64,000 nt of DNA from the NCBI GenBank assembly GCA_035610365.1, contig CM069432.1, positions 174,466,035-174,530,034 on the forward strand. The letters are read 5' to 3'. The notes below the pieces were generated by a model. The model was given only the letters and a program-made list of their open reading frames with translations, had not been told where the DNA came from and searched no databases. Within the stretch, counting starts at the first letter, position 1; each line of letters opens with the position of its first letter. Shown piece by piece: positions 24,444 through 36,163 of the stretch. Source of the stretch: Aquatica leii (taxonomy: Eukaryota; Arthropoda; Insecta; Coleoptera; Lampyridae). The position numbers were made by a program, and so were the translations under genes.

Positions 24444-25815
24444 CCCAGCTGGCAAACTGTCGTCAAAATGACGTCAGAAACCAGTCATTATATGACTAGA
24501 ACTGACTAGTTTAATGACCAGTTATGACGTCATTATCTCGTCATAAAGACATACTAATGTCACAGACCAAAGACGTCATTTAGTGACGTACATTTCATGT
24601 CATAATTTGACGAGTTTTTATATAGGGTAGGTATTAATAATAATACTATAAAAAATATTTATTACAAAACATTTGTGCTATAAAATACATTACAAAAATC
24701 AACATTAAAAATAAGAATCTAATAGATATAATAATAAAGTTAAATAAACTTGAATTCTTAAAATAAACAGTGAATCAGTGAAAGTGACACAAAATAATGA
24801 TCTATTTACAATTTAACAGATAGTTTAATTCATTCGAGAGTTTTACCAGGTAAAGTATGATTCAGTGATAGAAATTACCAAGTATGGTAGAAATTAAAAC
24901 TTAAGAAAATATTCACATATTATTTTATACATTTTGACATGAATAAATTCGTAATTTACTTGTTTTTAATCACTTACGTACATACCACATTCAAAATGGA
25001 TTGTTGCAACCAGTTTTCTTCATTAGGTTCGTCTCCTTGTGAAAGTGCCTTTCGATACTCTGGGAGCTCGTTTTGTATGGAGGTCAAAATATCTGCTTTT
25101 TTAAAGGAACTGCGAACCAAACCAATTGATCTTCCACAAAGACCATCATCTACATTAGAACTAATTAAACTCCAGTTGATTAAATGCTATCGTGCTAAGC
25201 ATAATTTGGAAAACGTTGACGAATATAACTGATATATATATGAATCAAAGTAATTGAAGTTTTAATCTAATAAAAACTTACAAAATTGGTATAGCTAACC
25301 TACAAATCTAACGTAATGATATTTACCTTCTTCATAAGAAATCCTATTATTACATATAAAAAACTCACACAACAAAACTGAGCTACAGGGAACAAGAAAT
25401 TATTGAAAAATGAATAAAAGAAAGCTAGAAACAGAAGACCGCATTTCACCTATTTCACCAATGGTTTCATCAGTTTCATCATCTTATAACATAACCTTAT
25501 AATTGTAAAATCAATGGTTAAAATTTTGTTGTTTGCGAAAATTGTGAAATCTTTAAGGTAGTAAACTAAAAATAAACAAAAAGTATTATACCTCAAACTC
25601 AAACTTGTTTGTATTTCACTATAATCATCAAAGTGATGCAATTGTGGATTTGTTCCATACTGGTGATACGGTACATTAAAAAGACGTCTGTGCCTGACCA
25701 CCTTATGACGTCATTATAAAGACGTTCTTTTCTAAGACCTCTTTGGACTTTTCACGTCATATATCTGAGTATGACTAGTTATTTACGTCATAATGACGAC
25801 ATTCTGCCGGCTGGG
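24444..25815. mobile_element. CCC-terminus element of the CCCAGC(T/C)GGCA family, copy 1
   Basis: Left CCCAGCTGGCAAACTGTCG, right ATTCTGCCGGCTGGG, with TG on both sides. Subterminal arrays are built from TGACGTCA/ATGACGTCAT and GACTAGTCAT motifs (24475-24620, 25705-25800). It is 1.37 kb and inserted exactly at, or within two bases of, the right end of the hAT-like copy. Homologous to 41548-45136 in the opposite orientation. Confidence 0.85.
24996..25232 (+). CDS. Short ORF inside the CCCAGC element, function unknown
   Basis: From the Met at 24996 the frame reads MDCCNQFSSLGSSPCESAFR...LKELRTKPIDLPQRPSS...AKHNLENVDEYN (78 residues). The other copy of this element (minus strand, about 42376-42130) keeps much of the sequence but differs by a small indel after ESAFRY, so one copy is frameshifted. 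It could be an exon of the parental element's protein. No domain recognised; Cys- and Ser-rich start, basic end. Confidence 0.3.
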   Translation: MDCCNQFSSLGSSPCESAFRYSGSSFCMEVKISAFLKELRTKPIDLPQRPSSTLELIKLQLIKCYRAKHNLENVDEYN

Positions 25816-26075
25816 TGGGTTCTATGTTGCTTTACAATATTTAAAAATGATAGGTTGTCAATATTATATCTAGTTTAAATTTTACGTGGTCATTCAATAT
25901 TGGTTATCCTATATAAATTCAACGTCTATTTAACATGCTTTTACTACATTGGGTAATAATAGGCTGCTAATATTATTGTAACAAGATGGGTTTTAAATAG
26001 CCAATATTGGCTAATATTCAAATATCGGAAACAGATCGGAACCATATGGTTCCAACTTTGTGTGCTACTAGGGCT

Positions 26076-26403
26076 ATTAATTTACGTTGCTTTAAACGAC
26101 GACCATATTAAATTAATGTTTTAGAGTAATAAAAATAGATGATACCAATATCGTTTAAATATTTTAGTTCATAACGTTTTGTACAGTTTTTTTGTTTTAA
26201 TGAATGTATGGGAGGCTCGTGCCCTTATGGACCAGATGCCACTGCATTTACACAAAGTTAGAAGTGGCAACATTAGAGTCTATTGATAAAACGAAAATGG
26301 CGGGATTGAATAATAATATAACCTTAAATAATTAAAACAGCTTTGCAAAAATATAATCATTACTATACAAATTACTATCAAGCAAATATAATTTTGTAGA
26401 AAA
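26076..26403 (+). other. Nup37 5' flank
   Basis: The 328 bp between the composite transposon and the Nup37 ATG must hold the promoter and 5' UTR unless these extend into the element. It contains a short GC-containing stretch (GGGAGGCTCGTGCCCTTATG near 26210) and ATGGCGGGA near 26296, but no clear TATA box. An upstream ATG at about 26296 opens a very short frame. Confidence 0.4.
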
Positions 26404-27518
26404 ATGTATTCTCTAAGTACAGATAAAAAAACCGCCACACATCCAACTTTTGTAACAAGTTTTCAAGAAACTGGTCAAATATCTGTAATTCATTTATCCC
26501 CTTATGAAATATCGCAAGATTTGATATTAATTGCATTTCCTACAAAAATTTTGCTGGGACAATTAATATTTCAGGTAAGACTTGTTATTTAAAGTAATAC
26601 CATTTACAGATTTTTTTTAGGATACTATAGAATTTAAACAATTGGCTGAATTTAATAATGAAGTTGCAAGTACAGCCTTAGCCTTATCTTCAGAAACTGC
26701 CATTAATACTTTACCACAATCTGTTATATTCTGCTCTGCTGGTGTTGATTATAAGTTGAGAATCTATAAGAGTGATTTAGGCAAAGAGTCTTATTACAAG
26801 GTACGTCTGTCTTACTTTTTTTTGCTTAATATAATTTTGAATGGTAGGTGTTAAGTGGACATTCGAGTTTTATTAATGAGATTAGCTATGACCCTGAAAA
26901 TAACTATATAGCGTCTGTTAGCGATGATAATACAGTTCGAATATGGGATGTGCATGATTACTCATGTGTTGCAATTTTACTTCTGAGTTCACCTGGCATG
27001 TCTACATGTTGGCATCGAGAAGACTCGTCAAAATTGATGGTAGCAGAAAAAATAGGTTTAATACGTTTTTATAACGTTAATACGCAAAAGCAAATATTAT
27101 CCTTAGAATATGGCAAGTCATTATCAGCAGCACATTGGGCTCCATCAGATTCTCAAATGGTCTCTTCCTTACATTTAGGGGAACTCGTCATTTGGGATTT
27201 AAGCCACCCAAGGTAAGACTGTACAAAAGTACAAAGCTATAAACAATTTTTAAGTTTTATGTTTATAGTCGGCCAACAAACAGTAAAATAATTCATGCTA
27301 TGAATGGTGGATGTCTTAGAATTAATTCATCAGGGGAACTAATAGCCTCTGTTAATCCATTAGAGGGATGTCTGAAGGTATCCTTGTTTAATTCTCAACA
27401 GCAACGATTACTTGTACCAGTCAAATTGCCCACTAATGTTACTTGGCATTTTCGTTTACCTCTTCTGTGTATAGCTGACGATAATAAATTATACTTTTGG
27501 AGCGTTTCAAGTAAATAA
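26404..27518 (+). CDS. Nup37: Nucleoporin Nup37 (WD40 repeat protein), four exons
   Basis: Nup37 is a seven-bladed WD40 subunit of the Nup107-160 (Y) complex of the nuclear pore. Exons: 26404-26574, 26621-26800, 26848-27212 and 27269-27518 (join). Introns are 46, 47 and 56 bp with GTAAGA/GTACGT/GTAAGA donors and TTTAG/GGTAG/TATAG acceptors. Phases are consistent, giving 321 residues, against 326 in human Nup37. Recognition rests on the middle: VLSGHSSFINEISYDPE, IASVSDDNTVRIWDV, SPGMSTCWHRED, KLMVAEKIGLIRFYNV and ILSLEYGKSLSAAHW, which line up block by block with vertebrate Nup37 as I remember it. The C-terminal blade ends LLCIADDNKLYFWSVSSK. An AATAAA site follows at about 27522. I see no TATA box; a transposon ends 330 bp upstream. 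The reading frame is intact and the gene is probably functional. Confidence 0.95.
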
Positions 27519-29298
27519 TTATTAATAAAGTTTTTAATTTTGTAAAGTTGTATTTTTTTGTTGTATTTACTAGATTAGCTTTAACATATTCAATGCCAAG
27601 ATTCTATTTATCTACTTCATAAACTAATGTAATGGCGAATCGCTTTATAACACTTATACCGAGTTCTTTACTAAAAAAGTTTTTTGGCTGCATTCAGATT
27701 CAAAAATAGAATTTAGAATAACCATACGAAAAAATGTAACGAGAACCATTTTAGTATAAATTAATATTACATCATTTGTTTATTATTTGGTCATTCTAAT
27801 GACATCTATTAGTAAAATAGTAAGTTATAACAATACACATTTCTTCTTAGCTAGCAAAGTAAATCCAAGCAAATAGATGGTTCACGCAATGCATTTTTTT
27901 TTGAGGCGAGTATAATGTTGCCAATATTGGTTGCATCACTAATTAATTAATTATTTAGTATTTAAGCTTTGTTTCTCTTTCGTTTCGTTACTTCTTGAAG
28001 GCAAGGACACGTTATCTTTGCTGAAATGTGCTGAAATGCATTTCTTGAATAAAATAATTCGACACGAGTTTTTTCTACGTTTCTCACTGACGTTTATTAT
28101 TTTGTTTGCTAAAAAATTAAAATTATGATTTTTTGAAATTTGAAATTAAGAATGAATCAAAAATCTTTCTTAATAATTAAGTATATAATTATGTATCACT
28201 GTTGAGACAATTTGGATATACTAAATCAAAATATGAAACAATTCGATTATGCATTCAATTAGCAGATCAACACGATAAAGTACTATTTGATTGATTGGAA
28301 TTAAACATCATCTTAAACTGTTAGTTGCAATGGATTCAAACAAATTCAAATGAGCAGCATTTGTTGATATGTGGGGTAACGATAAAATAATTAATCCTTT
28401 AAATAGTTTTCATTTAAGTAATACATTTCAATAGATTTGTACAATTTGTCTAACGAAAGGTGTTGCTACAACCTCTCCCATTAACCATAAACTAACAGTT
28501 ACAAAATAACAACAAACAATTATTAAACATAAAAAAAAACAAATTTCGAAACATCTACAAGGTTACGTTTAACTTTTCATGTAATGCAAGTAAGAATAGT
28601 CAATCTTGGAGAAGTTACAGATAACTTTGTATTATTTATAGTTGAACCCATACCTTCCATTTTATATAAAAGATATGCAAAACAATTTATTATTTTTCTA
28701 ACCTGGTATCGCAGACTATGAGAAAGCAGATTATTTATAATTGATCTGTAAGAATCTGATTCCTGCTATAGAATAGTAGATGACTTTCTATATTAGGTAA
28801 CAACCGATTTGATTTTTGTATTTGAATAAAAATGTTACGATGAAATTTTAGTTCGTAGCTATTCTGTAAAACAAACATTTAGTTAATCATTTAAACTTGT
28901 TTCACTTTGTTGGTTTCAACAATGTTTACTGCATCTACATAAATCATAATCTTGTAAAACAATAGACCTATATGTAAAGTACTAGTCGATCTCTGAAAGT
29001 ACCGATGTTGCCTCCTCAAATAAGACACCATAAGACACTTTATTCCCATTTTGAATAAATAATTTGAAACTACCTAAATAGTTTATATAAATTGAAATTA
29101 GTGCTAATACATAGTAACTTTAGCATAAGTACAATTTTGTTGAAATTTAATTTCAATTAGAATACAACCTCACTTTTTTGTTTACAGACAAATCAGCTGT
29201 TTTAAAATTATGCGTATAAACCCGTATAAACGACGCCAACTAGTATGCACAAAAAAAGTGTTCTTACAGTGAGCGGAACAGTTTTCGGCGTAAAAGTT
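27519..29298. other. Gene-free stretch downstream of Nup37
   Basis: Contains the Nup37 3' end and polyadenylation region, then AT-rich sequence without supported ORFs. GCCAATATTGGTTGCATCA at about 27929 resembles the TTGGTGCAACATT vocabulary of the 17667-26073 element and may be a relic. Nothing else is identifiable. Confidence 0.45.
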
Positions 29299-30435
29299 CC
29301 CGTAAGCAGTGTTGTAAATTATCTATATAAATTTATATAGATAAATTAATCTAGATTCATATTTTTTATCTATTTATATGTATCTAGATACAATCAAAGA
29401 AGTAAACATTGCCCACGGAAAATATGTCAACTAAAATTAAAAATGTGTGGTGGTAAAATATTCAGCCAATCATAATTAGGGAGTACAGTCAATTACAGAA
29501 CCAATGCTATGACAATCGGACATTGACATGTGATTGACATTCTTGCTTTGTCCGTCGTTTTATAACGTTATTTGTGTTTTACTTCGTTAATTTTGCCTAC
29601 TTCATTTATTTTAAAACAGTTTTTCTTAAAACTAGTTAATTGTCGTTTAGTTGCGTAACAGTAAGTATTTAAATATTCTTAAATACTTCAAAGTAATTAA
29701 TCATGGAGAAACAGTACACATAACCTTTTAAAAACAAAAATACGTTTAATGCATAGTTTAATGTTTTTTATTATTTAGTTCAATTATTTATTACTTAATT
29801 TGCAAAACATAATTATACATTGTTTTTTAAATTATATCTAATTACTTCGTTATCTTCAGGTTTTCGTTGCTCGTAATATGGCTGGCACATCAAAAAAGAG
29901 TGTTCACTCTGAAGCAAGAGACATTATTCTAAATGTCTTTCGTTTTTTGATCAACAGAAAGCGGCTGGGGCCCTTTAGAAAAGGCCACCGAATTAGCTGC
30001 TGTCACAACTGGGAAATCACCAAGATTTATAAAAACATTAAGGTAATTATTTTTAAATCATTGAATTAAATTGAAATTAATCTCTAACATTATTAGGGCT
30101 GAAGCTAAAGCAGCTGAGAACGCTTTGTTGAAATCTCCTTCCAAGGAACAAAAAAGTGGTGGTGCATTAAAGATTCATTTCGACAATTTCGATTTAGGAG
30201 TTTTAAAAAGAACAGTGCACGAAGTCTATACCATTGATAAAGAAGTTCCAACAATGAAAAAATTAGTACACAAAATGCAAGAAAAAGTTGGTTATACTGG
30301 TGGACCCGACACACTCAGAAAGCATTTAAAACAAATTGGTTTTACATACAAATAATGCCATAATAAAAGGAAGCTTTTGATGTAACGTAGTAGCGATATT
30401 GTTGCTTGGCATTCAAGATATTTACGTAAGCTAAG

Positions 30436-30626
30436 TGTTAAGAAATTTTTCTAATGTTAAAAAAGATGCGTTAAAGTAGGGGTGCGCGAACTACACAAAT
30501 TAGAGCATTATTGCGTTGTCGGTTTCGTTGCATGTATTATAATGCAATTATTAAAAAGTATTATTAAGACAACGATCGTTTTATTATTTACAAAAAAAAT
30601 CTACAGTCCATTCTATCGAATTAACA
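30436..30626 (+). repeat. 5' LTR of the BEL/Pao element
   Basis: 191 bp, TGTTAAGA...ATTAACA, short for an LTR. It should contain the promoter, but no strong TATA box is visible. The bases after it (TTTGGTCCATAGAGCC) should be the tRNA primer binding site; I could not assign the tRNA. Confidence 0.92.
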
Positions 30627-33600
30627 TTTGGTCCATAGAGCCTGATATGGTAAAATTTAATGGAATTTTATCGGTGTAAATGGAAATTTCTTATTTTGCG
30701 TGTGCCGATTGAAGAAGCCTCCAACAGGGTGAACAGTCGCCATTGACGTTGAGATTATTGTGGTTTGCTTGACAATTTGTAATTCCAAGTAAGTCCTTTA
30801 AATTCTTTTATACAGCTAGATTTGTATGCAACAAATTTGTACTAATAAGTAATTGTTAGAATATTACGTTTAGCAATGGCTAATGAAAATATTCAGGATT
30901 ACGTTACTATAAGTAATATTACTTTATTAAAAAGAAAAAGAGGTGCTGTAAAGCATAAATTGACATGTTTTAAAACGTATTTAAATGATATTGATGTTAA
31001 GTTTGTTAATGGCGAACAGCTAAGCCCCAAGTGTATTGCCGAATTAAAAATTAGAACTGATACGTTTGAATTGATTAACAATGAATTTGAACAGATTCAA
31101 AATGATATTGAATTGGTTTGTTTGGATAACGAGTTAGAAATTCAGTATAATGAACGATCTTCCTTTTTTGACAATTATGTTAGTTTGTTAGCGAATGCTA
31201 GGAATATTTTAAAAGGTAGCGACGATGGTGGCTCTTCTGTTGAGGGAAGGCGATCATCGGGCTGCAGTTCTGTCGGTTCTGGACGGTCGAATGTTGACCA
31301 ATCTAGTTTCCAAATTCACGGTGTTAAATTACCGGTTATTGATTTACCAAAATTTAATGGTAATTTTAAAAATTGGCTTGAGTACAAGGATACGTTTGAA
31401 TCTTTAATTCATCTTAATAAAACAATAAATAACATTCAAAAATACCATTATTTACGATCTTCTTTAGAAGGTGAAGCGTTAAAAACCATTCAATGTTTGG
31501 AATTTTCTTTAGAAAATTATGAAATAGCATGGGACATGCTATGTGAATGATTTAATAATCAAAGGTTATTAAAACATAACCACATTACAGCTATTTTAGA
31601 ATTAAAAAGTGTGATTATAGAATCTGCAAGTAGTTTAAGAAATTTACTAGATACTGCATGTAAGCACATTAAAGCATTAGAAATGCTAAAAGTTCCTATA
31701 GAACATTGTGACGCGTTTTTAATTTATATAATTAACTCAAAATTGTGTAGAGTTACGCAAGAAGAATGGGAAAAAATCCAGTTTTCTATAGAAAGTCCAA
31801 CTTTAAATGACATAAAATTATTTTTAAATCAACGAGCAATTTTTTTGGAAACTATTGAAATTAATAAATTTTCTAAAAAAGATAGAGATCAAACTAATAC
31901 GAAAGTTCGATCGCTTGTTACTACAAATCTCAAACAAAGAAAGTGTAATTTTTGTAAACATAATCATAATGTTTACAGTTGCACCGAATTTGAAAAATTG
32001 TCAGTTAAGGAACGTTTAGAATTTGTACAAAACTCAAATTTATGTATTAACTGTTTATGTACAGGACATTCTGCGAAGGAATGTAAGTCGAAATTTATTT
32101 GTAAGGTATGTAAGGGTAAACACAATACTTTAGTACATGAGGATAAATCAGGTTTGATTTCTACCGAAAATCAGGTATCATTATCTGTTCGGGGAAAAGG
32201 CGAATATGTTTTACTTTCAACTGCAGTTGTTTCTGTATCAGATTTTGAAGGAAACATGCATTTTGCGCGTGCTTTATTAGATAGTGGATCGCAGATAAAT
32301 CTTCTTTCAAAAGGCTTGATGGAAAAATTATGTTTAAAGCAATTCGCGACAGACACATGTGTTATGGGAATAAATCAAATTCATTCCAAACTAAATTTAA
32401 AATGTAATGTTCAAATTAAATCCACCTTCAATGAGTATAATATAGAAGTTCCTTGTTTTATCATAGACAGGATAACAGATGATTTGCCAGCTTGTTCCAT
32501 CGACATAAAGGAGTGGAATATTCCCAACAGCATACATTTAGCTGATCCAAACTTCCATGAGACCAATCAAGTAGATTTATTATTGGGAGCAGGTATATTT
32601 TGGGACGTATTAATAAATGATACAATTAGTTTGGGTAAAAATAAACCCATGCTACAAAGCACTCAGTTAGGTTGGGTAGCTGCGGGTGTATTTAGTACGG
32701 CAGTTAGAAAACAGTTTCATAACTTTTTTGTTAGGAACGAATTTAATACGGATTTAAATTTTGGATTAGAAAGGTTTTGGGAATTAGAAAATCTAAACGA
32801 TGAACAAGACAATTTGCGTATAGATGAAATAGAGTGTGAAACACATTTTTTAAATACTTTTAATAAGTCCGACGATGGAAGATTTATCGTACGGATACCA
32901 TTTAAGTATTCACCAGATTTGTTGGGAGATTCTAAACAAATTGCTTTAAAAAGATTTTTAAGTTTAGAAAAAAGATTTGAAAGTGATGAAAATTTAAAAA
33001 AGAGTTATTGTGATTTTGTCAATGAATATTTAAGATTGGGACATATGTCTCCAACTCCAAATAATTTACCAGTAAGTACTAAATCATATTTTCTCCCACA
33101 TCACGCAGTGTGGAGATTAGATAGTTTGTCGACAAAATTACGCGTGGTCTTTGATGGATCATCTGTCAGTGATTCTGGTTGGTCATTAAATTCGTTACAA
33201 TATATTGGCAAAGCGTATCAAAATGAAATTTTCTCTATACTAGTCCGATTCAGAAAACATAAGTAGGTACCTATGTTGTTTGCGCAGACATCGAAAAGAT
33301 GTATAGACAGATACTGGTTGATCCAATTGATCGCCCTTTGCAACAGATACTTTGGCGTGATAAACCAAGCGATGAAATATCGTGTTCTACTTTAAATACC
33401 GTTACTTATGGGACTGCCTCGGCGCCATATTTAGCATTACAATGTTTGTTACAAATAGCGATAGATAACGAACATGAATTTCCCATTGCATCTAGCATAA
33501 TTCGCAAAGATTTTTATATAGACGACCTTATTACAGGTTTTGGAAACGAAGAAGAAGCTCTTACAGTCTGTAAAGATATTTCTTTTATATTAGAAAAATC

Positions 33601-34232
33601 AGGTTTCAGATTAACTAAATGGTTTAGTAACAGTTGCAAAATAGCAAAAGAGTTTCATGCATCAAATAACTTTATGGTTATCGATAGGGCAAAAACATTA
33701 GGTATGGTATATGATACAACTCAAGATACTTTGTCATTTAATTTAAGTAAATTACAAATTGATACAGTTTTAACTAAGAGAAAACTATTGTCTGATATTT
33801 CAAAATTATACGATCCTTTGGGATTGATAAGCCCCTGTATAATACTCGTTAAAATATTAATTCAAAAATTATGGATTCTTAAAATAAATTGGGACGATCA
33901 AGTTCCAGATGATATAAAAAACAAATGGAGTTTATTTAATAAACATCTTCCAGACTTAAACTTCTTTAAGATTCGACGGAATGTTATTTGTGAGAATGCA
34001 AATAGTATCGAATTACATGGGTTTTGCGATGCAAGTAAAGATGCTTACGCGGCGGTGATTTATTTAAGAAGTACAACTTACAATAACACGTTTGTTGAGT
34101 TACTATGTGCAAAGACTAAAGTTAGTCCATTGAAACAATTAAGCACTCCACGCTTAGAACTTTGTGGTGCAGTGTTGTTGACCAACTTAATGAATAAGGT
34201 TTTAGGTTCACTTGAATTAAAGGACATTAACT

Positions 34233-36163
34233 CCCAACAAACATGTAAGTATTGGCCGACTGGCGGTATTATGCTGGTAATGCTGGTAAAACGTTGGATG
34301 CAGAAAGCTAATGCTATGCCAATGCTGTACCAATGCATGCTAAACTATACAAAATTTGATGTGCCGCTTGGTTGCTGGCCCATTAACGTCCATCCAGAAT
34401 TTCGGCTGGTTGCCTAATTTATAGTTTGCAATGAATCACTGAATGCGCTGTTAGTAACTTTCTTGGCATAGTATTTAGTATTAGTTGGTATTAGTAAATT
34501 AAAATGTTGGCGTCTTGTTTTCGTGCATTTACCTGAGCTAACCTCAAAATTTGAGTTGTTAAATATATAAGTTGTTAAAACAAATGTAAGTGTTAAAACA
34601 AATAATTGTTTGTGTGTAATTGTGTGAAGGAAGCAATAAATCATTTATATTAAGTTCGGTGATCATGGACAACTTAACAAAGTTAGTAATTAGATAAGTT
34701 CCATTATTCGTATAACTATTTATTTGAGCTTTGCAAGTCGATAACTACAATAAAACATACTGGTGAACTGTTTATCATCACCCTAAGCGCAATGTAGAAA
34801 ATATAATCAGAGTAAGATTAAAGCGAAATCATAAAAGTACCGATCAGTCCTCTTGGTCTATACTGTGCAGAATACAAAACTATTTAGAAAAACAGTCATT
34901 TTTAATGTTAGATGATAAGTATATGATTAATATAGTTCATTACTCATTATTTTAACTTTATCCATGTTTACAATACTAAAAAAAAGGATTAAATTTTCAA
35001 ATAATTTCGATAAACAAAACATCTTTATAATGGTACATATAATACATTTTCAGTGTAGTTATGCGAAAAATTAATACTTTTTGGAATTTCAGTGTGCAAC
35101 ATTTCAAGTAACAGGCAGAAGGGATGTCAGGACAGTACCCGATGAACTTAAACTAGGATAATGAGCCATCAAGTAACCGTTGAAATAAATTCGTCAGGAC
35201 GAAAAGCAAAACATGGGTTTTAACAATATAAAAATATTTTAGAATTGATAATTGGTAAGGGTGTAGCATTTGCAATACTAACTTGAGAATTCAGAAATTA
35301 CTGTTTATAATTTTAGTTGCTCAATAATCATTTCATGCTTTTATTTCAGTTGCTGTAAGAAGAAACCCATTAACCCAAAATGTTGCACAGCAAGAAGTAG
35401 AGAGTATAATTAAATTATGGCTTACAAATGGGGGGATCGAGATGGTGGAAGATTGCATAGGGCGAACAAGGTATTTATTCTTATAATTTTCAGCTTAGAT
35501 CCAATTAACAATAAAACACTTATTACAGAATAATGCTGCCCAATTAACCGAAGATTTACTTAATTGATTCCAATTAATAGATACATTGTTTTTTATTTAG
35601 TTTTATATTATTTAATATATTAAACAATGAATAAAAAGTCAATTTTTGTAAGATTATTTTAACTGTTCACTTATTCAATTTCTCAATTTTTAGTCCAATC
35701 GCGAAGTACTTTTGTTTCAAATTGGGTGTATAGGAAGACTTTAGTAGCATCGCCCCAAGTGCTGGGTCATTTATGTTTATATTCTGTTCTCGGCGCTGGT
35801 AAACTGCTGAAGTAATGTTGGTCCACCGTTACTCGCCGTGCTGTAACCGCACGACGGCCGTAGTGACACTGGCGCACAGGACCTGTGCAGATATCAAGCA
35901 TTGGGCCAGCACTTCATGTAATTAAATCAAGCGTCGATATGCCGCCGGCCCGTTGCTGCAGTGTTTGTTATAGTGCTGGGTCGGCGCTGGTAAACTGCCG
36001 AAGTAATGTTGGTCCACCGTTACTCGCCATGCCGTAACCGCACAACGGCCGTAGTGACACTGGCGCACAGGACCTATGCAGATATCAAGCATTGGGCCAG
36101 CACTTCATCTAATTAAATCAAGCGTCGATATGCCGCCGGCCCGTTGCTGCAGTGTTTGTTGGG
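34233..36163. mobile_element. CCC-terminus element inside BEL RNase H, TIR CCCAACAAACA, TSD CT
   Basis: CCCAACAAACA at 34233-34243 and TGTTTGTTGGG at 36153-36163 are exact inverses. CT is duplicated at 34231-34232 and 36164-36165. The BEL frame resumes immediately after the second CT with the expected RNase H residues (YLWCDSQVVLSW), which fixes the insertion point precisely. The left subterminal zone has repeated ATGCTGGTAATGCTGG-like motifs; the right holds a two-copy 191-bp tandem repeat. No transposase. It postdates a young BEL insertion, so this family was active recently. Confidence 0.92.
35791..36163. repeat. Two-copy tandem repeat with 191-bp period, GC-rich
   Basis: CGGCGCTGGTAAACTGC(T/C)GAAG starts the copies at 35791 and 35982. 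By eye the copies differ at six positions, four of which are CpG-to-TpG/CpA type. Much more GC-rich than its surroundings. It is the right end of the CCCAACAAACA element, so its duplication extends the subterminal region. Confidence 0.85.

Larger units (their letters stand above)
17667..26073. mobile_element. Composite CCC-terminus element, TIR (T/C)CCTAGTAGCAC, TSD CT, filled by nested insertions
   Basis: Left end TCCTAGTAGCACAACCAGA (first base changed from C); right end TTGTGTGCTACTAGGG. CT flanks both sides (17665-17666 and 26074-26075). The element's own subterminal motif is a TTCTACATTGGTGACCAATAT-like array, visible at 17690-17764, 20065-20480 and 25840-26050. Nested inside are a CCTAAGTAAC element (17765-20060), a heat-shock-like fragment (20147-20283), a CCCAATCAGC element (21479-22654), a hAT-like element (23291-24443) and a CCCAGCTGG element (24444-25815). 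Its right edge lies 330 bp upstream of the Nup37 start codon. Confidence 0.75.

Noticed and set aside
24317..24499. Frame reading VPVPRY repeats
   Set aside because: Translation of the GTACCTAGG array; crosses the boundary between two transposons.
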